A DNA stretch of 24,856 bases from Planctomycetaceae bacterium (GTDB taxonomy: Bacteria; Planctomycetota; Planctomycetia; Pirellulales; Thermoguttaceae). Position 1 is the first letter of the stretch; every line of letters starts with the position of its first letter. Location: contig SFIW01000043.1 in the NCBI GenBank assembly GCA_004556055.1, positions 1 through 24,856 of the forward strand, read 5' to 3'. Below are positions 1 through 8,538 of this stretch, one piece after another. The translations under genes and the position numbers were made by a program. The notes under the pieces are model-generated. The model had not been told where the DNA came from. It did no database searches and saw only the letters and a program-made list of their open reading frames with translations.

Positions 1-326
1 AAAACGACCGACATGAAAATCCTGTTGTCATCTAAAAGTTTCACCGTCAGATGAAGGATTCTTCGCATTTTTTCAACAACCGACAAATTTTTTCGATTCA
101 TTACTTTCCGAACAGAATCTGACATTCGATCCGTCGAAAGCTTAATAGCGTATACAAAGATTTGATCTTTGTCTTTGAAATATTTATAGATTGAGGTTCG
201 AGATATGCCGCATCTATTGGCAATCTTCTGATAGGTGACTCCATCAAAGCCCTCTTCCGCAAAAAGCTCAAACGCACGTTCTAAGATCATGACGCGTCGT
301 TGAGAATGGTTCACCTGAACAGACAT
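1..326 (-). CDS. TetR/AcrR family transcriptional regulator, N-terminal part (cut by window edge)
   Basis: Reading leftwards from the ATG at 324-326 gives 108 codons with no stop before the edge. The protein begins MSVQVNHSQRR and carries a typical TetR DNA-binding domain at about residues 9-55: an amphipathic first helix (ERAFELFAEEGFDGVTY), then the helix-turn-helix QKIANRCGISRTSIYKYFKD. The ligand-binding C-terminal domain lies outside the window. An AGGA sits 9 bases before the ATG. Family members usually repress a neighbouring efflux or metabolic gene and themselves. It follows the ABC export operon in the same direction, but the terminator at 376-410 separates them. Family call is firm; the effector and targets cannot be read. 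Confidence 0.88.
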   Translation of the reverse strand, partial: MSVQVNHSQRRVMILERAFELFAEEGFDGVTYQKIANRCGISRTSIYKYFKDKDQIFVYAIKLSTDRMSDSVRKVMNRKNLSVVEKMRRILHLTVKLLDDNRIFMSVV

Positions 327-359
327 GGCGTTACGTCCTACTTGTCCCCGTCAAAACAA

Positions 360-370
360 GAGATTATCTC
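360..370. promoter_or_regulatory. Possible TetR operator (11-bp inverted repeat)
   Basis: GAGAT-T-ATCTC is a perfect inverted repeat about 34 bases before the tetR start. On the minus strand it contains GATAAT, which could be the -10 box of the tetR promoter, so a repressor bound here would block its own gene. The short half-sites make chance occurrence quite possible. Confidence 0.25.
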
Positions 371-375
371 ATATC

Positions 376-410
376 AAAAAAGAGCGTCGACGTCGCGAGG
401 ACGCCGACGC
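376..410 (-). terminator. Intrinsic terminator of the ABC export operon
   Basis: On the minus strand, a 6-bp GC stem (384-389 with 405-410), one mismatch, a further 4 bp (391-394 with 400-403) and a 5-base loop are followed, after two bases, by six T (376-381). It lies 77 bases after the stop of the last operon gene and before tetR. Confidence 0.85.
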
Positions 411-486
411 ATTTCACCATATTATAGGTTCAAGAACGAAAAATTCTACCCCGTCTAAAACATGCCCATACTCGTTTCATTCAGAA

Positions 487-2871
487 TCAGACGCCGTCTG
501 AATACTGCAAGAAATCTTTCAGCGGAAAATCGTCCGGAATCGATTCGTCGCGTTTCTTCAACTCCATCTGATACTCCTGAAGAGTATTCAAGATTTGATT
601 ACTCAAATCAGAGGAGAGATCGTACTTGAGCGCGGGCGTCTCTTTGACGATTTCACTCCATAGAGCGATTTGTTTTTCAAGACATTCAAAATTCTTGTCT
701 CTATTATTCATTCGCTCAACTTCGAGGCTTTCGATTTCTTGATAATTGTCGTTCCGCTTCTTAATCATGAACTCGACAAAATCTCTGCCGGGATAGCTGT
801 TAAAGACGCCGGTTTGAACAGCCAAGTCCATATCGTTCTTCGGAGATTTCTCCCAAGCTTGAACCCAGAGTTTCAACGCGTAAAAATATGCGTCGACGCT
901 TTCAGGGATAGGGGCCAACTCAAAAATTCTATTGTTCTGGTTGAAGTTATCCCAAGCGGTGCACAACATCAACGCGTCCTCGCGCGCTTCCTTCACCTTC
1001 CCAGAGTTTAACTCATCTTCGATGAAAGAAATGGCTTTGGAAGATTCCTTGAGCTGACCGACAACGCTTTCGTCGCGCCTGATGACGTCTTGGAAGGCGA
1101 AAACCTTCGGAAAAATCGTCTCGAGTTCGTCAAGAACGATCAGATATTTCTCGGTTTCATCCATCAACTCAGACTGCATCTGAGGCATGTATCGCAAATC
1201 CGAAAAGTCTTCGCGATTAAGAAGGGCCATCCAAGAATCAAAGCAGGCTAAGAATTCCTGATTGGCTCTCTCGGGCTGAGAGGCGTTGTAGTAATTACGA
1301 ACAGCGACGCGATGTTCTCTCGCAGAACGCGCTTCAGGCGTTTGTTCGAAAGCAACCTGACGTTCGTGGTAATCCGCGCCCATAATGTCGCGGAAAGTTC
1401 TAGAAAAGCTTTCTTCAACTGAAAGCTTTTTGATCTCCGCAACGATATCGAGAGCCTCGTCGGCTTTCTCTGGACGAGCGTTGGCAGCAAGAACTTCGGG
1501 CGTGATCTGAATAAGAGACGAGGCGCGCGAAAGCCAATCGTTAAGGCGTTCGAAAGCGGCGTTGTAGTTCTTGAGATCAGACTCGGCGACGAGAAGTCGG
1601 GGACGAGCCGCAAGAGGTTGCAACTCTTCGTCGACGAAAGAAAGTCGGAGATCATAAAGATCCTTAACCCAATCTTTCCACTCGGGAAGTTCCCCATACT
1701 TTCCGGTTAAATAGTCGTGGATCACGCGAGTTGAAAACGCTTGTCTCCCCATGTTATAGTTGTTTTCATCATAGGGATCTAACACGCGATCATAGAGAGA
1801 CGCGCGCTGTTTGTCGTCCAACTCGTTATTCCAACGATCCCAGATCAACGATTCGCGAGTTACGCCTTCTGGTAAGAAGGAAACAAGTTGATTCTCGTAA
1901 TCTTCTATCTGCTTCGAAGCTTCATGATGGATATTCAACGAAGTCGATCGATACTTATTTGGGTCAACTTTGTCAGGAATGGTGGTCTCTACAACTTTAT
2001 TGGAATAAACCTCCCAGTCTTCCTGGGCCATTCGCCACGCTTTCGCACAATTTTCCTCGTCGAAAAGTGGAGAACTATCTTTAGTAACGCCGCAACCGTC
2101 GATACTCATCCATTCGGCGTAACGAATTCTATTTAACGGCGCGCGTCCAAAGAAGAGAAGTCTCGTTTCTTTACCAATATCTCCTTGATGGTTCTCGTAA
2201 AGATCCTCCGCCTTTTTGTAGAACGCGTGTCCCAACAACCAGTTATCGCGGTTCGTAACGTATATTTCTTGTTCGGCTTGACGAGCGGCCAATTCATCGT
2301 CCTCACGGAAGAGGCGACGATATTGCTTCTTCTCGTCGGCAATACCAATCTTTTGAGAAATGGTCCAACCGGTTCGCACGTACAATTTCGGAGCTGTCCT
2401 ATTATAAACCGTTCCCTTCTGAACGAATTCGAAACCGCGAATAACCCAGCGATAGCGCTCTCGATAATCGTCGAACATTGCGGAAGCGTTATAAGCTAAC
2501 TGCCAACCGACGAAATCCCAAATCGTAATAAAATGGGGTTCAAGAGTAATGATTTGATTTGCGGTTGCAATCACGTTATCCCAGTCGGCGCGTTTCTCAT
2601 ACTCGCGAGAACGATTCCATAAGAGAGAAATTGCAACGCCTCGCATCCCGAAAGTCGCTAATTTCATGGCGCTTCCGGTAGGATCGATCTTTCCAAGATT
2701 AGCCTCGGAAAGATCAAGCTCAGACCGGGTCTGCGCAAGAACGCCGCCAGCCGACATGGAACCGTCGGCCTCGCGTTGAGACGGACTTCCAAGTCGATAC
2801 AACGGAAAGAGTAAAATCGCAATTAAAACAATATACGCGATCTTACGGTAAAAAAGCGTCTGCTGCGTCAT
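487..2871 (-). CDS. Membrane-anchored hypothetical protein, third gene of ABC-2 export operon
   Basis: The 794-residue protein has a single N-terminal membrane segment at about residues 10-26 (IAYIVLIAILLFPLYRL) followed by a long, hydrophilic, mostly helical body. No enzyme motif was recognised. The part around residues 75-200 (rich in Trp, Tyr and Arg, with WDNVIATANQIITLEPHF) looks like a helical-repeat (TPR-like) region. Its ATG overlaps the permease stop by one base (TAATG), which implies translational coupling and a role with the transporter. The topology suggests an anchored extracytoplasmic protein, perhaps an accessory or substrate-handling subunit. That role is inferred from position only; the protein itself is not recognised. 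Confidence 0.75.
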   Translation of the reverse strand: MTQQTLFYRKIAYIVLIAILLFPLYRLGSPSQREADGSMSAGGVLAQTRSELDLSEANLGKIDPTGSAMKLATFGMRGVAISLLWNRSREYEKRADWDNVIATANQIITLEPHFITIWDFVGWQLAYNASAMFDDYRERYRWVIRGFEFVQKGTVYNRTAPKLYVRTGWTISQKIGIADEKKQYRRLFREDDELAARQAEQEIYVTNRDNWLLGHAFYKKAEDLYENHQGDIGKETRLLFFGRAPLNRIRYAEWMSIDGCGVTKDSSPLFDEENCAKAWRMAQEDWEVYSNKVVETTIPDKVDPNKYRSTSLNIHHEASKQIEDYENQLVSFLPEGVTRESLIWDRWNNELDDKQRASLYDRVLDPYDENNYNMGRQAFSTRVIHDYLTGKYGELPEWKDWVKDLYDLRLSFVDEELQPLAARPRLLVAESDLKNYNAAFERLNDWLSRASSLIQITPEVLAANARPEKADEALDIVAEIKKLSVEESFSRTFRDIMGADYHERQVAFEQTPEARSAREHRVAVRNYYNASQPERANQEFLACFDSWMALLNREDFSDLRYMPQMQSELMDETEKYLIVLDELETIFPKVFAFQDVIRRDESVVGQLKESSKAISFIEDELNSGKVKEAREDALMLCTAWDNFNQNNRIFELAPIPESVDAYFYALKLWVQAWEKSPKNDMDLAVQTGVFNSYPGRDFVEFMIKKRNDNYQEIESLEVERMNNRDKNFECLEKQIALWSEIVKETPALKYDLSSDLSNQILNTLQEYQMELKKRDESIPDDFPLKDFLQYSDGV

Positions 2872-4766
2872 TATTTAGCCACCTCTCGATTTCTTAGAAT
2901 AACATATGCCGCCACGAAAAGTGGAATCACAAACGATAAGGTTGTTACAAGGTGCACCAGTATCGAATTCAACGGAATATTATAACCATTGGCAACGCAA
3001 TCCGCATAGTAGTTGAAATCGCTAAACGACGGTAATGCAAGACCTATCACGCTCAAGAAAGCGCTCGCGATACGGTCGAACGCCTGCCCCAAGTGTGTTG
3101 AGAAGGTGTTGGGAAGATCGACCATCATGTTTTCATGCGTAACTAGTCTGTTAAACGATTCGATAGGACCGCCGCCAAGAGCCTGAAGGTGCGCGATCTC
3201 CAAAAAGAGATCCTTACAGAAACCTGCAATGAGAATTCCAAAGGTGGAAACCATCGCGACAGGACCGCTCAAGAACGTGCTGAACAAAACGCCGAAGGAA
3301 ATAAGAATCAGCATTTGCTGCCAAACGCCCAAATATCCCTTGACGAAGTTAAAGAAGACGTTCGCATCGGACGCGCGCAGGTACAAGTCAGGACCGGCTG
3401 CGCCGAAGTACTGTTGGTCGTTAATGCACTGAAGCCAAATCTCCACCTTGCCGTCGACAACAAAATCTTCGAAAAGATTATAAGTATCTTTCCTCGGAAG
3501 CTCCGTTTGAGATAGAGCCTCGAAAGAAGATTTATCGTTCATCTTCTTCACGAGCCAAGGCTTATCCTTGACTTGAGATTTGTCAAACTCGACAGGAATA
3601 TGTAAGGCTTTAGTCGTATACTTCTCAGAGTTAAACACATGGGTTTCAGCAATCAAACCTGTTACGGGATTGCGGACATATAACGCTCCCATGATCGTTT
3701 CTTCGATATTACCCATATGGGTGCGGAATACGCTGATCGTCATTTCAACCGGCAGACCGTCGGCAAAACGCTCGGAGGTTATGTCCTCAAAGGTCCATAT
3801 GATCGCTTCGTCTGTAGCGCCGGCGACATAACTACGGTACTCCCATTCTTCGCCGACGTTGATACCGCGTTCGCGTTCAAATCCATCGGCATTGCGGAAT
3901 TTGATTTTCCCATAGATCGGCACCTTGGCCTGCATCGATCCTTGAGAAGAACCAACTTTATAACGAACGATCCCTCCTTCAGAAGACTCTTCAACCGCGT
4001 GGGAATGTCCGTTCTCTTCGTAAACGCGAACAGATCCATCAGCATATTTCTCAACCATATGCTTGTGACCGTTCGCCAATCGCGTATATCCCTTGGCGAT
4101 CACGGTATCCGAGGGCAAAGTCGAAGGATCTTCTTCGACTATTTGAGTCAAATCCTCTTTGTCATTGAGAACATGCGTATGTTTCAACGTGCTCGAAACA
4201 AAGAAATAGCTACAGATCGCCATTAACAACAGAACGCCCGTACCGATAGCGCCGATACCGATAATTCGTCCTAAGACGATCTCGCTTGATCGAACAGGCT
4301 TCGTCACGATCGTATAAATCGTCTTCGACTTGAAATCGGAAGGAAGGCTCAATGAGCTGAGGAAAAGAGCCAACAACAGAACGAGGTACGTTGTTGTTTG
4401 ATAAACAAACGACGCGCACAAACGCGCTGGATCCTTACTTCCCGGATCTAAAAACCATCCGGCAAACATAAGAAGTATGAGAAAGACGACGCATATGACG
4501 ACGACCTTTTTGCGAATAGACTCACGGATCGCCAAAAGAGCCATTGCGAAGCAGCGCTTCCAGGAAAAATGAAACAATTCCTTCCAAGCTTCGGCAATAC
4601 CGGACGCCAAACCTTGACTTCCTCGTTTTACGCCTTTGTAAATAAACAAAATTACAAGGCTAATAACGCAGGCCAACAAAGACAATGCAACGACAGCCAT
4701 CAGCCAATTTAAGACGGCAGGTCCTATCCATTCAAGAAAAGGTGGGATTGGGTTTTCTAAAATCAT
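2871..4766 (-). CDS. ABC-2 type transporter permease with large His-containing external domain
   Basis: The 631-residue membrane protein has hydrophobic segments near residues 15-45, 75-105, 118-140, 165-192, 485-535 and 600-628. This is the pattern of ABC-2 permeases interrupted by a large soluble insert of about 280 residues. The insert contains HTH, NGHKH and NGHSH clusters near residues 195, 233 and 252. It overlaps the ATPase gene upstream by 4 bases (ATGA) and the anchored-protein gene downstream by 1 base, so all three should be made together. ABC-2 permeases export lipids, polysaccharides, drugs or proteins; the substrate here is unknown. If the upstream ATPase is really dead (see that entry), this transporter would need another ATPase. 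Confidence 0.82.
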   Translation of the reverse strand: MILENPIPPFLEWIGPAVLNWLMAVVALSLLACVISLVILFIYKGVKRGSQGLASGIAEAWKELFHFSWKRCFAMALLAIRESIRKKVVVICVVFLILLMFAGWFLDPGSKDPARLCASFVYQTTTYLVLLLALFLSSLSLPSDFKSKTIYTIVTKPVRSSEIVLGRIIGIGAIGTGVLLLMAICSYFFVSSTLKHTHVLNDKEDLTQIVEEDPSTLPSDTVIAKGYTRLANGHKHMVEKYADGSVRVYEENGHSHAVEESSEGGIVRYKVGSSQGSMQAKVPIYGKIKFRNADGFERERGINVGEEWEYRSYVAGATDEAIIWTFEDITSERFADGLPVEMTISVFRTHMGNIEETIMGALYVRNPVTGLIAETHVFNSEKYTTKALHIPVEFDKSQVKDKPWLVKKMNDKSSFEALSQTELPRKDTYNLFEDFVVDGKVEIWLQCINDQQYFGAAGPDLYLRASDANVFFNFVKGYLGVWQQMLILISFGVLFSTFLSGPVAMVSTFGILIAGFCKDLFLEIAHLQALGGGPIESFNRLVTHENMMVDLPNTFSTHLGQAFDRIASAFLSVIGLALPSFSDFNYYADCVANGYNIPLNSILVHLVTTLSFVIPLFVAAYVILRNREVAK

Positions 4767-5536
4767 TTCCCGTTCTCTCCTCCACGAACGCGTTTACCAG
4801 GACGAGCTTCGCTTTCAGCGATAATATCGTGGAACAAATCTTCCAGCGAAGTTGTAGGATTACCGCAGAAGACCAGACGAGACTTGTCTTCCTCAATGAC
4901 TTTCTCAATCTTCCGCTTCGCTTCTTCGCTAAGACCAGCAACGCGAATTTCAGTCTGTTCAACGATTTTGAGAAGATCTTCAACGCGACCAAGCTCTTTC
5001 AGCTCGCCCTGATACAAAATACCGACGCGATCGCAAACGTCTTGAACGTCGCCGAGCAGGTGGCTTGACATGATGATCGTCTTCCCCTGCTCTTTAAGTT
5101 GAAGAATCAGCTTCTTCATGTTGCGCGTACCGATCGGGTCTAGACCGCTCGTAGGTTCGTCAAGAACGATCAGGTCAGGATCATTGATTAGAGCCTGGGC
5201 AAGACCGAGACGTCGCGTCATACCCTTGGAATATTCGCGTAACTGGCGCTTATTAGCCGTATCCAAACCGACCATCTGAATCAGCTGCGCAACCTTTTGA
5301 CGTCGAATCGCCGAAGGAATTTTGAAGAGACGGCCATAAAAATCCAAGGTCTCTTCAGCATTCAAAAATCGATAGAGATACGACTCCTCGGGCAAGTAAC
5401 CAATGCGCTCGTTTTCACCCCTTCGAATTTCAAGATCAAGAGCTTTAAGCGCACGAACTTTTTGCCGACCCCAAAAGTCGCGGTAGGTTTTGGTCAGGTT
5501 CTTAGTTTCGACAATGACGTCGGATTCATTTCCCAT
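4763..5536 (-). CDS. ABC transporter ATP-binding protein lacking the Walker A segment
   Basis: The 257-residue protein has a normal ABC N-terminus (VETKNLTKTYRDFWG, then ALKALDLEIRRGE). It then jumps at about residue 41 straight to NERIGYLPEESYLYRFLN, the Q-loop region. The part that should hold the GxxGxGK[ST] P-loop, about 45-50 residues, is absent, and the frame is kept. The rest is intact: signature YSKGMTRRLGLAQAL, Walker B LIVLDEPTSGLDP, H-loop SSH near residue 160. Start ATG at 5534-5536 with GAGG 7 bases upstream. Expected role: energising the ABC-2 permease that follows. Without Walker A it should not bind or hydrolyse ATP normally. It may be a recent in-frame deletion, an assembly collapse, or an odd functional variant. 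Confidence 0.85.
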   Translation of the reverse strand: MGNESDVIVETKNLTKTYRDFWGRQKVRALKALDLEIRRGENERIGYLPEESYLYRFLNAEETLDFYGRLFKIPSAIRRQKVAQLIQMVGLDTANKRQLREYSKGMTRRLGLAQALINDPDLIVLDEPTSGLDPIGTRNMKKLILQLKEQGKTIIMSSHLLGDVQDVCDRVGILYQGELKELGRVEDLLKIVEQTEIRVAGLSEEAKRKIEKVIEEDKSRLVFCGNPTTSLEDLFHDIIAESEARPGKRVRGGENGK

Positions 5537-5664
5537 TGCATCGCCTCTTCAATGTTACTAACATGGATAAAAACTACCCCCGCAGGTATTAAATGTAATC
5601 CTCTCTCTCAATCCCACAGTTGAATTGACAACTATAAAAACAACGGCGACGTAACTTACTCTAC

Positions 5665-5800
5665 AAAAAGAGAGCCAGGTCGCTTAACCATGGGTGGGGA
5701 GCCAAGGACGCATCGTTCTGACGACCCTAATTTCCTACAAAGGCACTCACTCGCACATTCGCAACCTCCTTCAGCAAACTGAACAGGGTATACGAACGGC
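5665..5800 (-). ncRNA. Candidate structured RNA or 5' leader upstream of the ABC operon
   Basis: A transcript starting about 7 bases after the -10 box at 5807-5812 would begin GGGCCG and reach GGCTC followed closely by T5 (5665-5669). These two ends can pair (GGGCCG with UGGCUC). Inside are two compact hairpins: UUCAG-UUUG-CUGAA (about 5775-5788) and UCGU-CAGA-ACGA, the latter closed further out by AGGA/UCCU. There is no open reading frame of note. It could be a free ~136-nt RNA (6S-like in outline only) or a regulatory leader of the operon starting 129 bases further on. SRP RNA, tmRNA and RNase P signatures were sought and not found. Confidence 0.35.
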
Positions 5801-5806
5801 CCGTAC

Positions 5807-5835
5807 ATTATCGCCTAAACCCCTTCTCTTGTCTA
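5807..5835 (-). promoter_or_regulatory. Sigma70-type promoter for the structured RNA / ABC operon
   Basis: On the minus strand, TAGACA (5830-5835) and GATAAT (5807-5812) are separated by exactly 17 bases. Each hexamer matches the consensus at 5 of 6 positions. Transcription would begin near 5800. Confidence 0.6.
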
Positions 5836-6081
5836 TATCCGGCTAAAAAAAACAACTTTCGTCCGGTTGAGAGTATATTGGGCTTTAAATCTGACGGGAC
5901 TTGTTTTTTTCAAAAAAACGCGATAAAATTGTTTCAAATGAATTCAAAGACTTTTAAGGAGCGACTGTCGCATTTTCCACAAAAGGCTTCTTCTTAAAGT
6001 TTGACGTTCGTCTGGGTCAATGGTTCAGGAGTTTTTTCCAGACTAGTCAATGAGGCTGTTATCATTTTGAGGATAAACTAA
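5836..6081. other. Non-coding gap before the UDP-sugar pyrophosphorylase gene
   Basis: This AT-rich stretch carries no convincing gene, repeat or clear promoter. A GAGGA ribosome-binding site at about 6069-6073 serves the next gene. Together with the promoter and candidate RNA it completes the 545-base gap between divergent genes. Confidence 0.5.
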
Positions 6082-7653
6082 ATGGCTGTTACGCGAGAAA
6101 ACCTTCTCGAAAAGTTACGTCCGTACGGGCAAGAACATCTACTCACCTTCTGGGACGAACTAACGGAAGAAGAGCGTGTTTCATTAAGCGATCAAATCGA
6201 AAAGATCGACTTCTCATATCTCGAGAAACTTTTCATCCATCGATATGATCCTCCGGCAGCGGCTGCCCTCGCTGACAAGGCCGAAGACCCCGTAGCCTTT
6301 AAATTGAGCGACTTGCGCGACTACGACTGTTCTCCAAATTCGCCTTTTCCTCAATCCGCTGCGACCAAGTTAGACGAAAGGACGGATGAAATCACCCCGT
6401 TGAAGGCCGTTAAGGCTGGTGAAGAATTTCTTCGCGCTCACAAAATCGCGATCGTAGTGGTCGCGGGCGGGCAAGGCACGCGTCTTGACTTTCCTCACGC
6501 CAAGGGTATTTACCCGATTGGCCCCCTTTCTCAAGCGACCTTGTTCCAAATCCACATCGAGCGTATCCATGCGATGTGCAAAAAATACAACACTCGCCTG
6601 CCCTTCTGTATTCAGACGAGCCCCGCAACCCATCAAGAAACGATTGATTTCTTTAAGGAAAACGACAATTTCGGGTTGCCCGCTGACGACGTTCTGATCT
6701 TCTGCCAAGGAACAATGCCTTCGGTCGACTTTGATTCTGGAAAGGTTTTGTTATCCAGCAAGTCTCAAATCGCCAGAAGCCCCGACGGACACGGCGGCAT
6801 GCTCGCGGCGATCAATTCTCCGCAACCCGATTCTCCTATCCCAACGGTTCGCGAACACGGTATTCTTACCGAACTTAAAAACCGAGGAGTCGAGGAAATC
6901 TTCTATTTCCAAATCGACAATCCTATCATCGACATTTGCAGTCCGGAGTTCATCGGGTACCATGTTCTGAGCAAATCCGAATTCGCCACCCAGGTCATTA
7001 GGAAACAAAACCCCAAAGATCGCGTTGGCAACATGGTTCTCGTCGACGGGAAGTTGCACGTTATCGAATACAGCGATTTGCCAGATTCCGCGGCTGAAAG
7101 ACGCAAACCGGACGGTTCGTTGGCGATTTGGGCCGGTTCCATCGCCGTCCATATGATGAATCTTGACCTACTCCAGAAGAACGCGTCCTTCTCCTCGTCG
7201 CTCCCCTTCCATCTGGCGAAAAAGAAGGTTCCTTATATCGTCCTGGACAAGGAACTCAAAGACGAACAGGGCGAACCTCTCTTCGGAACCAAAGTCAAGC
7301 CTGAGACGCCGAACGCCATTAAATATGAGAAATTCATCTTTGATCTTCTCCCAATCGCTAAAAATCCTATCGTGGTCGAGATCGAAGAAGAGACCTGCTT
7401 CGGACCTCTGAAGAACCATCCCCGAGAGGCCAAGGACACCCCCAAGACCGTACGCGAGCATCTCAGCGGTTTGTACAAGAGATGGCTCTCTCATCTTGGA
7501 ATCGAGGTTGCGCAAGACGCCGTGATCGAAATATCTCCGCTCTTTGCGAATAGTTGCACGGAACTTGCGTTGCGTCTGAAGGAAACGAATCTCGTTCCTC
7601 AAGACAAAAAGATCAAAGAATCAGTATACTGGTCCTTGGATTCCATTCGTTGA
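6082..7653 (+). CDS. UDPGP type 1 family UTP--sugar-1-phosphate uridylyltransferase
   Basis: The 523-residue protein matches the eukaryote-like UDP-GlcNAc/UDP-Glc pyrophosphorylase family (UAP1/UDPGP). The nucleotide-binding loop is VVVAGGQGTRLDFPHAKG at residues 126-142, followed by YPIGPLSQATLFQIHIER. SPDGHGGMLAAI (near 230-245) and VIEYSDLP (near 335) are further family motifs. It makes a UDP-sugar from UTP and a sugar-1-phosphate in the cytoplasm, for envelope polymers. Whether the sugar is GlcNAc or glucose cannot be decided here. In the P-loop, the usual GFxxPKG reads DFPHAKG, so the Gly and Pro are changed while the Lys is kept. The start has GAGGA 8 bases upstream, and a terminator follows the stop. 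Confidence 0.88.
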   Translation: MAVTRENLLEKLRPYGQEHLLTFWDELTEEERVSLSDQIEKIDFSYLEKLFIHRYDPPAAAALADKAEDPVAFKLSDLRDYDCSPNSPFPQSAATKLDERTDEITPLKAVKAGEEFLRAHKIAIVVVAGGQGTRLDFPHAKGIYPIGPLSQATLFQIHIERIHAMCKKYNTRLPFCIQTSPATHQETIDFFKENDNFGLPADDVLIFCQGTMPSVDFDSGKVLLSSKSQIARSPDGHGGMLAAINSPQPDSPIPTVREHGILTELKNRGVEEIFYFQIDNPIIDICSPEFIGYHVLSKSEFATQVIRKQNPKDRVGNMVLVDGKLHVIEYSDLPDSAAERRKPDGSLAIWAGSIAVHMMNLDLLQKNASFSSSLPFHLAKKKVPYIVLDKELKDEQGEPLFGTKVKPETPNAIKYEKFIFDLLPIAKNPIVVEIEEETCFGPLKNHPREAKDTPKTVREHLSGLYKRWLSHLGIEVAQDAVIEISPLFANSCTELALRLKETNLVPQDKKIKESVYWSLDSIR

Positions 7654-7678
7654 TCTTCGTAAGACTGCTTAACTAAGT

Positions 7679-7711
7679 AAACTCCGGAGGAATCTTCGGA
7701 GTTTATCTTTT
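7679..7711 (+). terminator. Intrinsic terminator after the UDP-sugar pyrophosphorylase gene
   Basis: AAACTCCG (7679-7686) pairs with CGGAGTTT (7697-7704). Three more inner pairs (one G-U) extend the stem to 11 bp with a GAAT loop. The stem is followed by ATCTTTTT. Confidence 0.85.
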
Positions 7712-7783
7712 TAAGCCTCGACAAAGACTTCTAATATCTCTGTAGCCCCCGTTATTTAATAAGCGCCAACCCCATAAGATCAG

Positions 7784-8479
7784 ATGACAGCAAAAGAAAC
7801 CAAGACGGGCAAACGTTCCGGCAAACGAGTTGTAACAAAAGCGCATGCTTTTTGGTATCACATCTGCCAGTTCTTTTTGTATTTATTCATTAAGTTGTAT
7901 TTCCGAAGCAAGTATATCAACTCGCGCAATGTTCCTAAGTCCGGTCCAACTTTACTTGTCGCCAATCATCAGAGTTTTTTAGACCCTCCTGCAATTGGCA
8001 CAGGGTATTATCGCATGACCAACTATTTGGCGCGGAAAACTCTCTTTAAATTCAAACCATTCGGCAAACTCATCGACTCCGTCGACGCGATTCCACTCGA
8101 TCAGGACGGTCTTGGATTTCAGGGAGTTCGCGAGACGATGAAACGTTTAAAGAATTCGGAAGCCGTTCTTATTTTCCCTGAAGGGAGCCGATCTTTTGAC
8201 GGAGAGCTTGCGCCCTTTACTTCTGGTTATGTCGCAATTGCGTCAAAGACAGACTCCGTGATTGTCCCTGTCGCCATATCAGGAGCGTTCGAAGCCTTTC
8301 CGCGCACCAAAAAATATCCTTCGCCATTTAAGAAACGCGTTGTGATTGAGTATGGGGAGCCAATTCCTCCGGAAGTCTATCGGTCAATGACGGAAGAGCA
8401 GGCCAACGAATACATCGTCAAGAAGATTAGTGAAATGTACGAACGCAATCGTCCAAGACCCAAATCTAATCCTAAATGA
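7784..8479 (+). CDS. 1-acyl-sn-glycerol-3-phosphate acyltransferase (PlsC/LPLAT family)
   Basis: The 231-residue protein shows the acyltransferase motifs in order: catalytic NHQSFLD (the NHx4D motif, residues 61-67), FPEGSRS (131-137) and VPVAISGA (161-168). A hydrophobic stretch at residues 22-40 probably anchors it to the inner membrane. It transfers an acyl chain to lysophosphatidic acid, giving phosphatidic acid for phospholipid synthesis. A strongly basic N-terminus (KETKTGKRSGKR) precedes the membrane segment. There is no strong Shine-Dalgarno sequence before the ATG, and no other in-frame start fits better. It lies 130 bases after the pyrophosphorylase and 59 bases before the beta-helix gene, all in the same direction. 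Confidence 0.9.
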   Translation: MTAKETKTGKRSGKRVVTKAHAFWYHICQFFLYLFIKLYFRSKYINSRNVPKSGPTLLVANHQSFLDPPAIGTGYYRMTNYLARKTLFKFKPFGKLIDSVDAIPLDQDGLGFQGVRETMKRLKNSEAVLIFPEGSRSFDGELAPFTSGYVAIASKTDSVIVPVAISGAFEAFPRTKKYPSPFKKRVVIEYGEPIPPEVYRSMTEEQANEYIVKKISEMYERNRPRPKSNPK

Positions 8480-8538
8480 CCATTATTTGCCAATTCGTGA
8501 GACACGTTCTGTTTAACCCCTTTTTCTGAGGAAATAGA

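Noticed and set aside
5665..5800. Identification of the structured segment as SRP RNA, tmRNA or RNase P RNA
   Set aside because: The conserved SRP domain IV loop, the tmRNA ends and the RNase P core motifs were looked for and not found, so it is left as an unnamed candidate.
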